Source: Phaseolus vulgaris
Taxonomy: Eukaryota > Streptophyta > Magnoliopsida > Fabales > Fabaceae
Direction of reading: 5' to 3'
DNA length: 64,000 nt
Assembly: GCF_000499845.2 (NCBI RefSeq)
Contig: NC_023759.2
Coordinates: 33,294,464 to 33,358,463 of the forward strand
Shown here: positions 35,950-46,350 of the stretch, one piece after another
How positions within the stretch are numbered: position 1 is the stretch's first letter
Layout: every line of letters starts with the position of its first letter
Made by a program: the position numbers and the translations under genes
The notes under the pieces: generated by a model
The model's database searches: none
What the model was told of the DNA's origin: nothing
Seen by the model: the letters and a program-made list of their open reading frames with translations, nothing else

Positions 35950-36415
35950 TGAAATTGGAATTGGAATTGTGAGTTTGTCGTTAATGTCTTAGTCGCTCTT
36001 TCTTACTCTTCTCGTACTCATTCTTTGTTACTCGATCGCTCCTCCTTACTCTTCTCGTACCCACTCTTTGTTTCTTGGTTGCTCCTCCTTGGTGCTCAGT
36101 CGGGAGTTAACCTGCAGAAGGTTCTCCGACGATCAAGTAAGTACTTTGTATTAAGAGTGTATCATGTAATTGATAAAAACATACCTTAGCATGGGTCGTA
36201 TCTGACGCATATCTTCAATAAATCAGTGTTAGCTAATTTCTCAAGGTGTCACCCAGATTTGGTGGGGCGTGGCTCGAATTTGTATGAAGGTTACCCTTAT
36301 TTATAGGATGTTTCCTTACTTGTCGTTTATTTTTAAATTTATTCTTTAATGTGGTTGATCACTCGGTCGGTCAATGATACCGAGTGGCGTGGCTCATTCG
36401 GCCCCGATCAGTACA
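35950..36415 (-). repeat. 3' LTR of the Tat-type remnant
   Basis: The right edge is fixed by TGTACTGATC (minus, from 36415) directly after the purine tract at 36416-36430. A TATA box, CTATAAATAAGG (minus), lies near 36298-36309. The left edge is approximate. The block at 35985-36100 contains a duplicated TCTTACTCTTCTCGTAC-type motif. Confidence 0.5.
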
Positions 36416-36939
36416 CTTGCCCTCAGGCTTGATGAATCCTTATTTTAAAGAGTTTAGATATGATTGTTGGGTGCTTCGAGGTATGAAGTGACTTTTTGTC
36501 CTTCTTTGATTGTTGACTGATCAACCTTATTGCTTTTGATCTTTTCAATAGTTGTTTGAATGCCTCTATTGACACTTGTATAGTTGTAACAATGTATGTC
36601 GAACGATCGTAAGGACTAAGATCATTTGGACACCACTCGGCCTTTTGAATTGCTTTACAATTTTGAATATCAAATGTATGCTTGAATCAATATAACTTAA
36701 ATAAGATGAGTCTTTAACAGATTAAACGCTTACCTGTTACTTGAATCCATATGATTTAAATAAGTTGTGTCGAGCTTTAGATAGGTTGAACATCGTCCGG
36801 ACGTTAAGGATTGTCGTTTTAAGACAGTTTCCTTAATCGAAAAAAACTTTACTTTAATCGTTCGGGAGGGATTGCCTCGGCGGATTTAGGATATCAGTTT
36901 GGATTGTCATTTTAAGGCAAAGCTTCCTTAATAGTATCA

Positions 36940-37380
36940 GCGCATTACGCGTTCGTTTGGGAAAGATTGCTAATTGTTATGCAACTACCTTGGCCGAAGA
37001 GTTCGTTTAGGAAGGGCTGCTAATTGTTAAGCAAGCTACCTTAGCCGAAGAGTTGCATGTAATGTCGTGTTCATTCGCTAAGGGTTGTTAATTGTTTAGT
37101 AAGCTTCGTTGGCCGAAAAGTTTCATGTAATATCGCGTTCGTTCGGCAAGGACTGCTAATTGTTAAGCAAAAAGCCTTGGCCAAAGAGTTGCATGTAGTG
37201 TTGCATTCGTTCGACAATGACTGCTAATTGTTAAGCAAGTTGCCTTGACCGATAGTTATAGATTTAGGATAATGATAGGATTGTCATTTTGAGGCAAAGC
37301 TTCCTTGATCGTATCAATGCATTATGCGTTCGGTTGGCAAGGGTTGCTAATTATTAAGAAAACTACCTCATGAGTATAGT
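36940..37380 (-). repeat. Degenerate 62-67 bp tandem repeat
   Basis: About six copies of a unit containing GACTGCTAATTGTTAAGCAA, followed by CCTTGGCCGAAGAGTTGCAT and GTCGCGTTCGTTCGGCAAGG. It lies in the same place (between pol and 3' LTR) as the arrays at 22354-23200, but its sequence is unrelated. Confidence 0.75.
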
Positions 37381-37588
37381 GCTAACAAATGCGCCATAAT
37401 TGAAACTATAAAAAATGTGTAATTTTAAAGTGCCTCGTTAAAAGCTTCTCGGTTGAAAACCCTTCTTAAGGGTAAAACAACCGAGCAAGCAAATAGTACA
37501 TTATTCAACTTTATTAACAATAATTAAATTTGAGATGTGTGGCATTCCACGTCCTCGGTATAACTTTTCCTAAAAAATACTCTAAATA

Positions 37589-37920
37589 AGCTAAAGGTAT
37601 GGTCTTGGGTTACATCTAAATCTGCTACTGGTTACTTTTCTTATGCTGAGTGGTGCATTGATCCTCTAGCTTGTATGTCTTTGATTAAATGACTTTGAAA
37701 TTCAAGGCCTTTTGTTTGTGTAGGGAGGGTTTGAGGTGTTTTTATTATTTTATTTGTAAGGTGTTTTCTTTTGGTTGGGTTGTTTGTTATTTCGTAGTCT
37801 AGTAGGTTTTTGGTATGCTATAAGGGGAACAGTGGGTCTTGTTGTATCATGTCTTGTATAAGGGTTGGATCACCCCAGAAGTGGTTCATATTTATTCAAT
37901 GTTTACTTGCTGATAAAAAA
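37589..37920 (+). mobile_element. 5'-truncated LINE (3' tail only)
   Basis: About 330 bp ending TTACTTGCTGATAAAAAAA, flanked by AAATACTCTAAATA at 37575-37588 and 37921-37934. The tail resembles the ends of the LINEs at 40227-40636 and 56073-62019. Target-primed insertion with heavy 5' truncation is the clear reading. Confidence 0.85.
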
Positions 37921-37984
37921 AAATACTCTAAATAATAAGCTCCACCGTCACCGTGTTTTTAACTCAAGACAGTCCTTCCTAGTT

Positions 37985-38580
37985 GCTTGAAAACTTTCCT
38001 TCATTCTTTCGAGCTTCGTTGTGCATTCGCCAAACCAAGTCTCCTTTTGGAAATCTTATAAGGGTCACTTTTGATTTATATCTTCTAGCCGCCCAAATCT
38101 TGCATGTTTCTTCTCTAATTCTACTCTTGTCTCTAAACTCATTGATTAAGTTTAGTTTGACCGACAGGCTTTCCTAATTTAGACTGACATCAAATAGTTG
38201 ATGTTGTAGGGAAGGTTTCCCGACTTTTACTGGGCTAAGTCCAGCCATTAAGTCAGTTAGGGTTTGGGACTTGATTGCCCCTTTGGTTGATACTGGATTT
38301 GAAATTTAGATAACTCAGCTGCCCATCTAATCATTCGTCCAGCTAAGTCTGGTTTAGCTAGGATCTTCATAATGAGATAGTCAATCTTGACAATGATGTG
38401 GTGGTTTTGGAAGTAAATTCTCATTCTATAGGCATTGATAACAAGTGTCAAGGCTACCTTTTCAATCATCTGATACCTGACCTTGGCATCATGCAGGACT
38501 CGACTAATAAAATAGACTGTTGCTCTTCTTTCTCTACCTCTTGTACCAATGAACATTGATAACTTCTTCGAAGGCTGCAA
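37985..38580 (-). pseudogene. Tat RNase H joined to integrase C terminus
   Basis: 38257-38580 on the minus strand gives ATVYFISRVLHDAKVRYQMI and KPDLAGRMIRWAAELSKF, the RNase H and connection region, with a frame break near its start. Directly adjacent, 37985-38225 matches the integrase C-terminal domain (KETWFGE in place of KGDLVWRM) with several stops. The zinc-binding and catalytic integrase parts are missing, so an internal deletion joined the two. Confidence 0.6.
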
Positions 38581-38804
38581 GATACACTGTTATTGGTCGG
38601 TGAGTATCTAGTTTTTGTATAACCGAAGGTGTTCGCAAAAAAAACTAAGCATATATTGTATATGTCAAATAGATAAATCTAACTTAAATTTAAAATTTCT
38701 ATTATAAGAAGTACTAATATATGAAATAAATAATAAAATTAAAACTAATATAATTTCAATTTAAATTTTAAAATTATCAATATCTAGAATAAAATTCTTA
38801 ATAA

Positions 38805-39240
38805 CAATACAAATGTTGGCGAAGAATTTAATATTGAACCATATGTTGGAATTGAGTTTGAGTCTATTGAAAATGTTAGAAAAATTTAATTTACAGTTCA
38901 TTTGCCAAGAAGAATGGTTTTGTAATACATGTTTAATCAAGTAAAAGAAAGACAATTATCTTAGTATGTTGTAGTGAAGGTTAACATAAAATGAAAATTG
39001 TGAATGGAAGAAATCAGGATAACATTTGTAAGAGGAAAAAAATGCTCAACATTTTAGAAAGGTTGTCAAACTTCACTTATTGTTTCAAGAGACAACATGA
39101 AACGAAATTGGGTTATTAAATTATTCAACAGTGACCATAATCATGTCATGTTCAACTCTAAAAGTGTTTATATGAGGTGTCATAAGAAGATGAGTATTGC
39201 AGCATAAGCTTTGATGGAAAACATGGTCACAACAATAAAA
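38805..39240 (+). pseudogene. FAR1/FHY3-type (Mutator-derived) DNA-binding domain remnant
   Basis: Plus-strand translation in one frame then another gives EPYVGIEFESIENV, SSFAKKNGFVIHV, SLIVSRDNMKRNWVIKLF and SDHNHVM. This matches the FAR1 domain layout: an FY..YA(K)(K)xGF start and a final HNH with W-V-I before it. SVYMRCHKKMS follows, as in longer family members. Stops at about 38935, 38990 and 39058, plus frame changes, show it is dead. FAR1-type proteins derive from Mutator-like transposases. There are no termini, so I cannot tell transposon from host gene fragment. Confidence 0.6.
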
Positions 39241-39598
39241 CTTATAAGAAAAAAGATTTAATTTCCTTTTTTATTTTTAGGTTTTACTATTTCACTTATA
39301 TGGTTTATCTATGTAATATGTAAAGAAGATTATTTTTCTTAGTCATAATATATGTGGCTTACATGTGTAATTTGAGTTATTATTCAACACAATTTATGTC
39401 ATGAACTAAAATTTATGTGGACGTTTATTACAAAAGTGTAACTCGTTGCTAAAGTGAGTTAAAATATTTATTAAATAATAGTAAGATAATATATTTAAAA
39501 AATTGTGAGATATGAATGAACGAAAAAAGGAATGAATGCAAGAAAAGAAAAAATTTGTAGAGGTAGGAAGAGGGAAAAGTATTTTATATGCTCTTTAT

Positions 39599-39712
39599 AG
39601 CCTCACCTCCTATTTGTTTTTTTTTTATAAAAACTTTCATGTTAGGCATCATTATGCAACTTCACATCTCAGCTAGGCTAACACCTCAAGTAACAACAAT
39701 CATCTGTCATCA
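39599..39712. repeat. Dispersed repeat, copy 1
   Basis: About 110 bp with TTTCATGTTAGGCATCATTA and CAACTTCACATCTCAGCTAG, homologous to 44397-44505. Family unknown. Confidence 0.7.
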
Positions 39713-40028
39713 CATGAGAAAAGTATTATTAAAAAAGGAAAAAATACAAAAAATGGGGGGATTATACCAAAACCTATATGTTAATAAAAATGATACATAG
39801 GCAGAATATACCTATTCATTAAGAATTCTAAGAACAAACTAGATGGAAGCCTATTATACCAATGAAATGATTCTCTATGAATAAATCCTAAATTAGCCAA
39901 CTTATCAGCACTTGCATTCTCTTCACGAAAAATATTGAGTAACCCCAAACCTGATTTTCCCACAATAATTAAGACAAATATTCCATTGATTACGAAACAT
40001 TAGTCTTAGCAGTAAATACAACACAAAC

Positions 40029-41428
40029 TGATGGAGTTGCCTTCATGACCGATTGAATTTTCTTGGATTTTTGTTAGAGTTGGTGGAAGCTTGATGAAGG
40101 AGATGGAACAAGGATGGTTCCAATGAAGCTATGGTTTCCTTGAAGGTGCATGAGAGGTAGGGATAGTGATTGGTTGGTCCATAACACTTGAAGAGGTGAA
40201 AGAGAAGATCAAGGTGTTCATCCTAGTGGGATGTTGGTTCCGTTGGAATAGATGGATCGTGGGCCTTGGAGGTATTAGATTATATTTGACCTTCTGGGTT
40301 TGAGATGTATTGAAAGTACATTCAGTTTTTTCATTCTTGTTCTACTATACGAATTCTGGAGCAAAGGTTACCCATGTATGTTTGTTGTGGCACCATGTGA
40401 AGGAAAGGGGGCCAATTTTCTTGCTACTTTATGAGGAAATGGACTTGGTTCACACTTGTTCTCTTGTGGCCAAGGTCTGAATAAAAGTTAGGATTGCTTA
40501 GTTAATTTACAGGTTCGTCTTTTTCTGTTTTCTCATGAACTCTAGGTTACCCCTGTTGGTTTTGTTTCTGTTGGTGTTGTATAAGGGTTGGGAAGTGTCC
40601 CTTTTTAATTTACTTAATTCTTTGCTGATAAAAAAAAAGGTGTCCATCCTAGAGAGTCTAGACAAGGGAGTGAGAAAGCTTGCAAACTTAGGTAGCAATT
40701 CACTCATATATTGATCTTAGAAAATGAGATTCAAGCACCTCAAATTATAGGAGAGGGTTGAACATTTTGGAGCCAAAATTTGAAAATTCAAAATAAAACT
40801 CTCCAATGAGAAGGTGTCATGTGGAGTCATACTTTCCATGTTTAGCTCACACCTTTCATGCTAAATCCTCTTCACTCCTAGGCTGCCATGTGGACGCCCA
40901 TGTGCTCCATGCCAAGATAATTTTCGTCCTCTAACATATCCTAGATGTTTTAAGGTTACATTGGGCACAAAGAAGCCTAATTGTTACCCTAACTAGTCAT
41001 TTTTAACCCTAACTAGACCTATTTTACTATTGGCCCAAATACAAGCTCAAAAACCTAGGCTACTTAGCCCAAATAATTTGGTCCAATTATTTTATGCTAC
41101 CAGGCCCAATACACGACCCATGAAATCCTAAACAACTTTATACAATTTATTTAAGCTAAAGCTTGGCCCAAAAATAATGTTAACTAGTCAGCCGAAACTC
41201 AATCTTCTTGTGTTCTTTTGACCAAAGCTCTAGTTATGTTTTGATGAGTTGGAGGTCTTCTTGGATATGTTTGTACATTCCTTCATTCTAGAGTTGTCCT
41301 CTTGATTGGTCCTACAAAAATAAACAAAAGCCCAATTAGACCCATATTTGCATATAAATCCATAAACAACCTCTAGGTCTTCATCCTCCTTATTATGTGG
41401 TTGTAGGTGGTTGGGGGCTTTGCCATTA
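40029..41428. mobile_element. Probable solo LTR inside the LINE RNase H
   Basis: TGATGG... at 40029 and ...CCATTA at 41428 are near-inverted termini (TG...TA, expected TG...CA), flanked by CAAAC at 40024-40028 and 41429-41433. No coding capacity. Subtracting the LINE inside leaves about 970 bp, a normal LTR length. Repeated GGCCCAA/TTGGCCC-type motifs lie at 41025-41175. The superfamily is not determined. Confidence 0.55.
40227..40636 (+). mobile_element. 5'-truncated LINE inside the solo LTR
   Basis: Ends TTTGCTGATAAAAAAAA. Flanked by AAGGTGTTCATCCTAG (40211-40226) and AAGGTGTCCATCCTAG (40637-40652), one mismatch. The insert is about 410 bp and its tail matches those at 37920 and 62019. Confidence 0.85.
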
Positions 41429-41736
41429 CAAACCAAGGTAGAATCACATTCAAGCCATACATTAGTAAGCCCTATCTTTTTAACTTCCTTCATAGCATGT
41501 ATAACTTCATAAAACTTAGCAACTATAGCAGTCTGAACTTCAAGAAACGCAGAGAAAACACCAATAAACTCCTCCATACTTCCACGAAAAATACCATCAC
41601 AAGTAGCAAGATCAAGATAGCCCCTGACAGCCCCATCAATGTTAATTTTAACCCATCGTGATGAAGGGAACTCCCAACTAACAGGAAGAGGACGAAGAAT
41701 TTTACCAGTACGAGTATTAAAAGTGCATTCTTTAGT

Positions 41737-41829
41737 GCGTTTTATTTTTGTTTTTATAATTGTTCAATATATCAAGGAGAACTGCGTTTAATTTTTGTTT
41801 TTATAATTGTTCAATATTTCAAGGAGAAG
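41737..41829. repeat. 47-bp tandem duplication
   Basis: Two copies of a unit beginning GCGTTTTATTTTTGTTTTTA and ending CAAGGAGAA, with three differences. Confidence 0.85.
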
Positions 41830-42237
41830 GATTGAAAATAACATGTTTTCAACTTGTTTATGCTATGTTATCTTTCATCTTTATTTTTAACATACATTAT
41901 GTACTTATTAAGTAGGAGAAGAAAAAGAGAAGAGAGATGAAATTGAATTGTAATATATGTCACTAAATATGTTATTTCTTCTTCTACTAGATATAAACAA
42001 ATTGAATACACCTCATTATTGTTAGTTAATCTAATTTTATAATTTGAAATTAAGTAAAAACTTAGATGAAGAGTAATTCTTTTAGTCACTCTTGGAGTAA
42101 ATGAATCCCTTCTTGGAGTAAATGAATCCCTTCTCATATGTTTGGATACACATAATAGTTCATAAGTATATTTTTTTGTTTTTGTTTTATTTTTCTATTA
42201 CAATGATAAACAATTATAAAAATAATAACAAAATATT
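41830..42237. other. AT-rich spacer
   Basis: No gene seen. It contains a 21-bp duplication, CTTGGAGTAAATGAATCCCTT, at about 42091-42131. Confidence 0.5.
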
Positions 42238-42545
42238 TGTATCATTAGTTAGTCTTACCTCTTATTAAAAGAGAATGTAACTTATCTAAATAGTCAGAAT
42301 CTATTAATCATTAATGAATATATTCAATAAAACTACCCACAACCATAACAATAAACAAGAAAATATATGCTTGTGGTACTTGAAATGATTGAGGAAAAAA
42401 AACTTTTAGCATTAAATAATATTAGTTAAGATCTAGAGGATAATGAACAACTATCTAGGGCTTTTAAAATACATCTCTTGCTATGAACAAAATGACTCAA
42501 CTTGAATGCTCTGCTTTGAGATCATTTAAACTTTGAACCAGAACA
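42238..42545 (+). repeat. 5' LTR of the small LTR element
   Basis: 308 bp, TGTATCATTAG...AGAACA. Pairs with 43667-43912 plus 44303-44363. Confidence 0.75.
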
Positions 42546-42565
42546 ATGGTGTCCACCATGAGGTC
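42546..42565 (+). other. Decayed primer binding site
   Basis: ATGGTGTCCACCATGAGGTC against TTGGCGCCCACCGTGAGGCC at 7177. After the first base, the differences are C-to-T or G-to-A changes. Confidence 0.6.
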
Positions 42566-43236
42566 AGGTAAAATTTTTCTCACCTCCACAAGATAGAACA
42601 ATATGAAATCATAACAAACACCCTCTCACAATATAAAAAAGAAAGCTACCACATATTCATTTGTGAATTATTTTTTCCCATTTTGGCCCTTTCTCCCCTA
42701 TCTTTCCCAATCTTTCCCTCCCAACCTAAACCTTTAATCGCCACCAGCCAAACTTCAGCTCAATTCTGCTCTCTATAAAAGAAAAAGCCATAATCCAACT
42801 CCTTTTTTCCATTTTTCATTCTTTTTTAATTTTGCCACTTTTTTGTATTGATTATTTTGTGAAAAAAGGGGAAAGAGAAGTGCATTGTCTGACATTGGAA
42901 AATTCCGCATGCGAGCCAAGTTCCCTTTGGAGCCTTTTCATACAGTTTCTCCTCTCCAGTGATGACTCGTTCATTCAGTCAACAAATATGATGGAGTTTG
43001 CAATGAAGATCGATCAGACGTTGAATCTATGAGGGTTCACATTTTTTGTTTTTGCAACTCCTAAAGATACGTATGACTTAAATTTGGTTTTGGTGATTCA
43101 AATGGAAAATGTTATGTTCATAGTTATAAGCATGATTTGGTTAAGATTACTAAGCATTTGATTTCAAAGGGAGGTAAGAATTAGCATAAGAAGTGGAAGG
43201 TTGACCTTATTAGGCAGCATCGCCCCTAGCTTGACA

Positions 43237-43488
43237 GGAAACATTTATTGCAACTACCTCTACTGGAAACATTTATCACCACCGACTCGCCTGTAAAAAT
43301 TTATCGCCATTGGCTTGTCTGGAAAGATTTATCGCTATAAGCTCGGCTGGAAACATTTATCGCCACTAGCTCGTTTGTAAGCATTTATCGCCACCGGTTC
43401 AAGTGGATACATTTATCGCCACCAACTCGAGTGGAAACATTTATCATCACCGACTCAAGTGGAAATATTTATCGCCACCGACTCGGCT
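43237..43488 (+). repeat. 28-bp minisatellite
   Basis: Nine copies at exact 28-bp spacing, starting 43237, 43265, 43293, 43321, 43349, 43377, 43405, 43433 and 43461. Consensus begins GGAAACATTTATCGCCACC. Since 28 is not a multiple of 3, it is not a coding repeat. Confidence 0.95.
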
Positions 43489-43666
43489 GAAAACAATAAG
43501 GGAGAACAAGATCTTAAATTGATTAAGCACAACTTATGATATAATGAAAATGTGTGATCTAATGTTCTCGTTCATGACCATAAACCAATTAGACACAACT
43601 TTTATTGTAATTTATTTTCAGATTTTTCACTAGATAAACCTCTTCACCTACTTGGCTTGAAGGTTA

Positions 43667-44363
43667 TGTACCATTAGTTAATCTTATTTCCTATTAAAAT
43701 GGAAATAACTTATCCAAAGAGTTGGTAATAGGGTATATTAATCATTAACATAGAGATTTAATAAAACTACCTAGAATCTTAGAAAAAAATAAAGAAGTAT
43801 TTGCTTGAGGTCCGTGAAATTGGTTGAGAAAAATACAACCTTTAAGAATTAGATAATATTTGTCAAGATTATGAGAATAACATACAATTACATAGGGTTT
43901 ATAAAATATATCCAGTACAAAACATTGTCTAAGCAACGTCAATTTTAATATGACAATTATTAAAAAGCGTCATAATTATTCATATAATACGACACGTTAA
44001 TAAGCGTCATATTTCCTCTTCAAAATATGTCATTTAGGTCTGTCATTTGTGACATACATCAGTCTCCTTCGTTTTTCATTCCCTTCATATAACTAACATA
44101 AATTACATGCTTAAAATCGCCACTTTATACAAGGCGTTATATGGCTAGTACTACGCGATTCGCAATAAATCGTCATATTATACTTTGTTGCGGCTAGATT
44201 TATGACGGTATGGGGAACCACCACATGTGTAAATAACGACGTTTATAAATGAAACTATATACAAAAATAACTATCACCACATATAAATATTTTGTATTGA
44301 TCGCTCATTATAAACAAAGGGACTCAACTTGGTTTGAGTCCATTTAAATTTTGAACGAGAACA
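43667..44363 (+). repeat. 3' LTR of the small LTR element, carrying a MITE
   Basis: Starts TGTACCATTAGTTA and ends CGAGAACA. It is interrupted at 43913-44299. Confidence 0.75.
43913..44299. mobile_element. CACTA-type MITE
   Basis: 387 bp. The termini CAGTACAAAACATT and (reverse) CAATACAAAATATT are imperfect inverted repeats of the CACTA type, flanked by a 3-bp duplication ATC (43910-43912 and 44300-44302). Internal repeats of TATGAC/GCGTCAT type resemble those near 5379-5470. Confidence 0.75.
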
Positions 44364-44396
44364 ATATTAATATCAAATGAAATGATGTCATTTTTC

Positions 44397-44505
44397 ATCC
44401 TTTTAATTTTTTTTATAAAAGTTTTCATGTTAGATATCACTATGCAACTTGACATCTCAGTTAGACTGACAAATCAACTAACAATAGTCATTTGCCAAAA
44501 AATAT
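44397..44505. repeat. Dispersed repeat, copy 2
   Basis: Homologous to 39599-39712, with TTTCATGTTAGATATCACTA and GCAACTTGACATCTCAG. Confidence 0.7.
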
Positions 44506-46127
44506 CCTTTTAAATTATTTAAATAACTTTAATTTTTTCATTTTTTCTTTTATTTTTTCAATTTTTTATGTTGTCCTAATAAATATTTAAAATCTTATAA
44601 TGTGAATTTAAATGTTCCATTTAATTCCTCTAATTGTTTTTTCTGATAAAAAGAAGTTAGTGACAAAACCAACTTAAAAGAAATCTATTACTTTTGCAAT
44701 GAATGAGTCTAATTTCAAGTAAATAGTTTATTTAGACACAATAAAGTAATTAGAATCTCAGTCATTACTTAAGCATTTGTTTTTTAAAAAAGATTTTTAA
44801 GAAGGAAATTAAAATTTGCATTGTTGTTTGGTAGAAAAAAAATAGAAGATACCATAAAATCTTTGAACCCATCATATTTTATTTCATTCCTCCGCTGCTG
44901 AGATTTTTGATGAAATGTCAAGCTTGCACTGGTTTAATAAAGTATCTCTTTCATTCTTCAACACGCTTTTCGTTACTCAACTACTATTGTTTTCTGAATA
45001 TTACCATCTAAGTTTTTATTACTCAACTAGTATCTAATTTTTTTACTCATTTTATCTTAAGTTTTCAATTTTCACATATTTTACTACTCAAGTTTTTACA
45101 CAGGTTTTTATTACGATATTTTTCAATTTTTACACACTGAATGATGAAATTTATGAAATAATAAACAAGATTTAATGAATAATGATGAGGTTTAAAAAAA
45201 AAGAATTACGTAGAGTTGTGGATGTGACATGAATGATGGTGAGATGGATAGTGGTGATGATTAGGTTAAAATGAGTGGATCCATTGAAAGAATGTTTGGG
45301 AAAAAAGATTGGGGAAGATCTGGGTCATCCGCAGTACAGTATATAGAATCCTTATCACCCATTCTATCTCTAGTTCACCCTAACATAAAGGACATTTCTA
45401 CCATCACTGCACGATTCCTTCCCCACTTAAATAAAGTTCTGCAGGTCCAACCTATTTGTTCCTCCTCCTTCTTTTTACCATTTCTTTTTTTTTTTATTAT
45501 TATTATTATTATCTCTTCTTCAACCTAATATACATAATTAAATAATATATATAAAATAACATTAGAGAAATATAATATCATAATTTAATAACTATTGTAT
45601 AACAAACCTTTATGACAGATGGAGTTTTTTGTTATAATTTTAAAATTGACATGAATACAAACTTTTTATGTAAGCTGTATAAGCATCACAAAAAGTTTAT
45701 TTCTAGAAAAGTATTAAAAGATATCATGGACATTTTTTCACTGCACTTTCTTTGTCAATTAAATCTTCTATTATGGATGTAGCCTTGTATACAAAATATA
45801 TTTTTCTAGAAAATATTTAATTATATAGTACAAAAATTTACTCAAATCAACAAAAATAATGCAAAATTTTACTTTCAAGTTCTTATTTTTTATAATTATT
45901 AAAAACACAAGTTAACTCTTATAATAGTCAAATGATTTAAATAATAATATTAATAAAATAGAAAAAGAGTATATTTGTAGTCTTTTACAACATGATTAAG
46001 CATGACACTGATTGAAAGTTATTAAATAAAGATTAATTTTAAAGATAAAAAATAATTAGTTATTATATTGATTAAGTTAGATACTATTTTATATATTAAA
46101 AAATTATTGGTATCTGAATTAATTTGT
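44506..46127. other. AT-rich intergenic region
   Basis: No firm gene. An 85-codon frame from ATG 45271 to 45528 (MSGSIERMFGKKDWGRSGSS) has protein-like composition for its first about 58 codons and then enters low complexity after a possible donor CAG|GTCC near 45443; I do not recognise it. A (TTA)n run lies at 45494-45512. Confidence 0.35.
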
Positions 46128-46325
46128 ATTATTAATAAAAATTTATAATCTAGTTTCTAAACCGGTATCTAACATTAGCTACCAAGGTTTTAACTACTAA
46201 TTTTTTAAAATTCTAAATTAATCACTATAAAAACTAATTTAGAATATAAAATATAGTTAGTAAAACCTTGGTAGCTAATGTTAAATACCAATTTAGAAAC
46301 TAATTTATAAATTTTTATCAATAAT
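46128..46325. repeat. Long imperfect inverted repeat (MITE-like hairpin)
   Basis: The left arm, containing AACATTAGCTACCAAGGTTTT (46171-46190), is mirrored by AAAACCTTGGTAGCTAATGTT on the right (46262-46282). The arms extend outward through TTTCTAAA/TTTAGAAA and ATTATT/AATAAT. About 98-bp arms meet near 46226. A folded transcript would form one long stem. No clear target duplication. Confidence 0.8.
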
Positions 46326-46350
46326 AGAAATTGTTCTAGTACATCTAATA

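Larger units (their letters stand above)
35950..38590 (-). mobile_element. Minus-strand Tat-type remnant
   Basis: Read on the minus strand: an RNase H piece (38580-38257), the C-terminal part of integrase (about 38225-37985), a tandem-repeat region (37380-36940), a purine tract GCCTGAGGGCAAG, and an LTR starting TGTACTGATCGGGG at 36415. Most of integrase is deleted. A 5'-truncated LINE sits at 37589-37920. The layout mirrors the 3' half of the Tat element at 6718-26103, but I see no antisense frame. Confidence 0.65.
39781..41740 (-). pseudogene. LINE-type RNase H domain, split by an insertion
   Basis: On the minus strand the N-terminal part (41740-41429) reads WVKINIDGAVRGY, then VQTAIVAKFYEVIHAM and LTNVWLECDSTLVC. 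The C-terminal part (40028-39781) continues with FREENASADKLANLGFIHRE and NRLPSSLFLEFL. Together they make the RNase H at the end of plant LINE ORF2, with the D, E and D positions visible (NIDGA, K-F-YEVIHAM, ECDS). A 1.4-kb insertion separates them, and stops lie in the second part near 39975-40010. Relatives also occur as host reverse-transcriptase-like genes. Confidence 0.75.
42238..44363 (+). mobile_element. Small non-autonomous LTR element
   Basis: The flanks are a perfect 5-bp duplication, ATATT (42233-42237 and 44364-44368). Direct repeats 42238-42545 and 43667-44363 both start TGTA[T/C]CATTAGTTA and end GAACA; the second is longer because it holds a 387-bp MITE. Excluding the MITE, the element is about 1.7 kb with LTRs near 307 bp. 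The internal region has no recognisable gag or pol, a TATA box (CTATAAAAG near 42773) and a 28-bp minisatellite. The primer site looks like a decayed Tat-type site, so a Tat element may have mobilised it. Confidence 0.8.

Noticed and set aside
42832..43032. 66-codon frame in the small LTR element as a possible gag
   Set aside because: No gag motif, no zinc knuckle, and the frame has no clear ATG context; treated as leader sequence.
43237..43488. Possible CRISPR-like array because of regular 28-bp spacing
   Set aside because: Units are contiguous without unique spacers, and the sequence is plant nuclear DNA.
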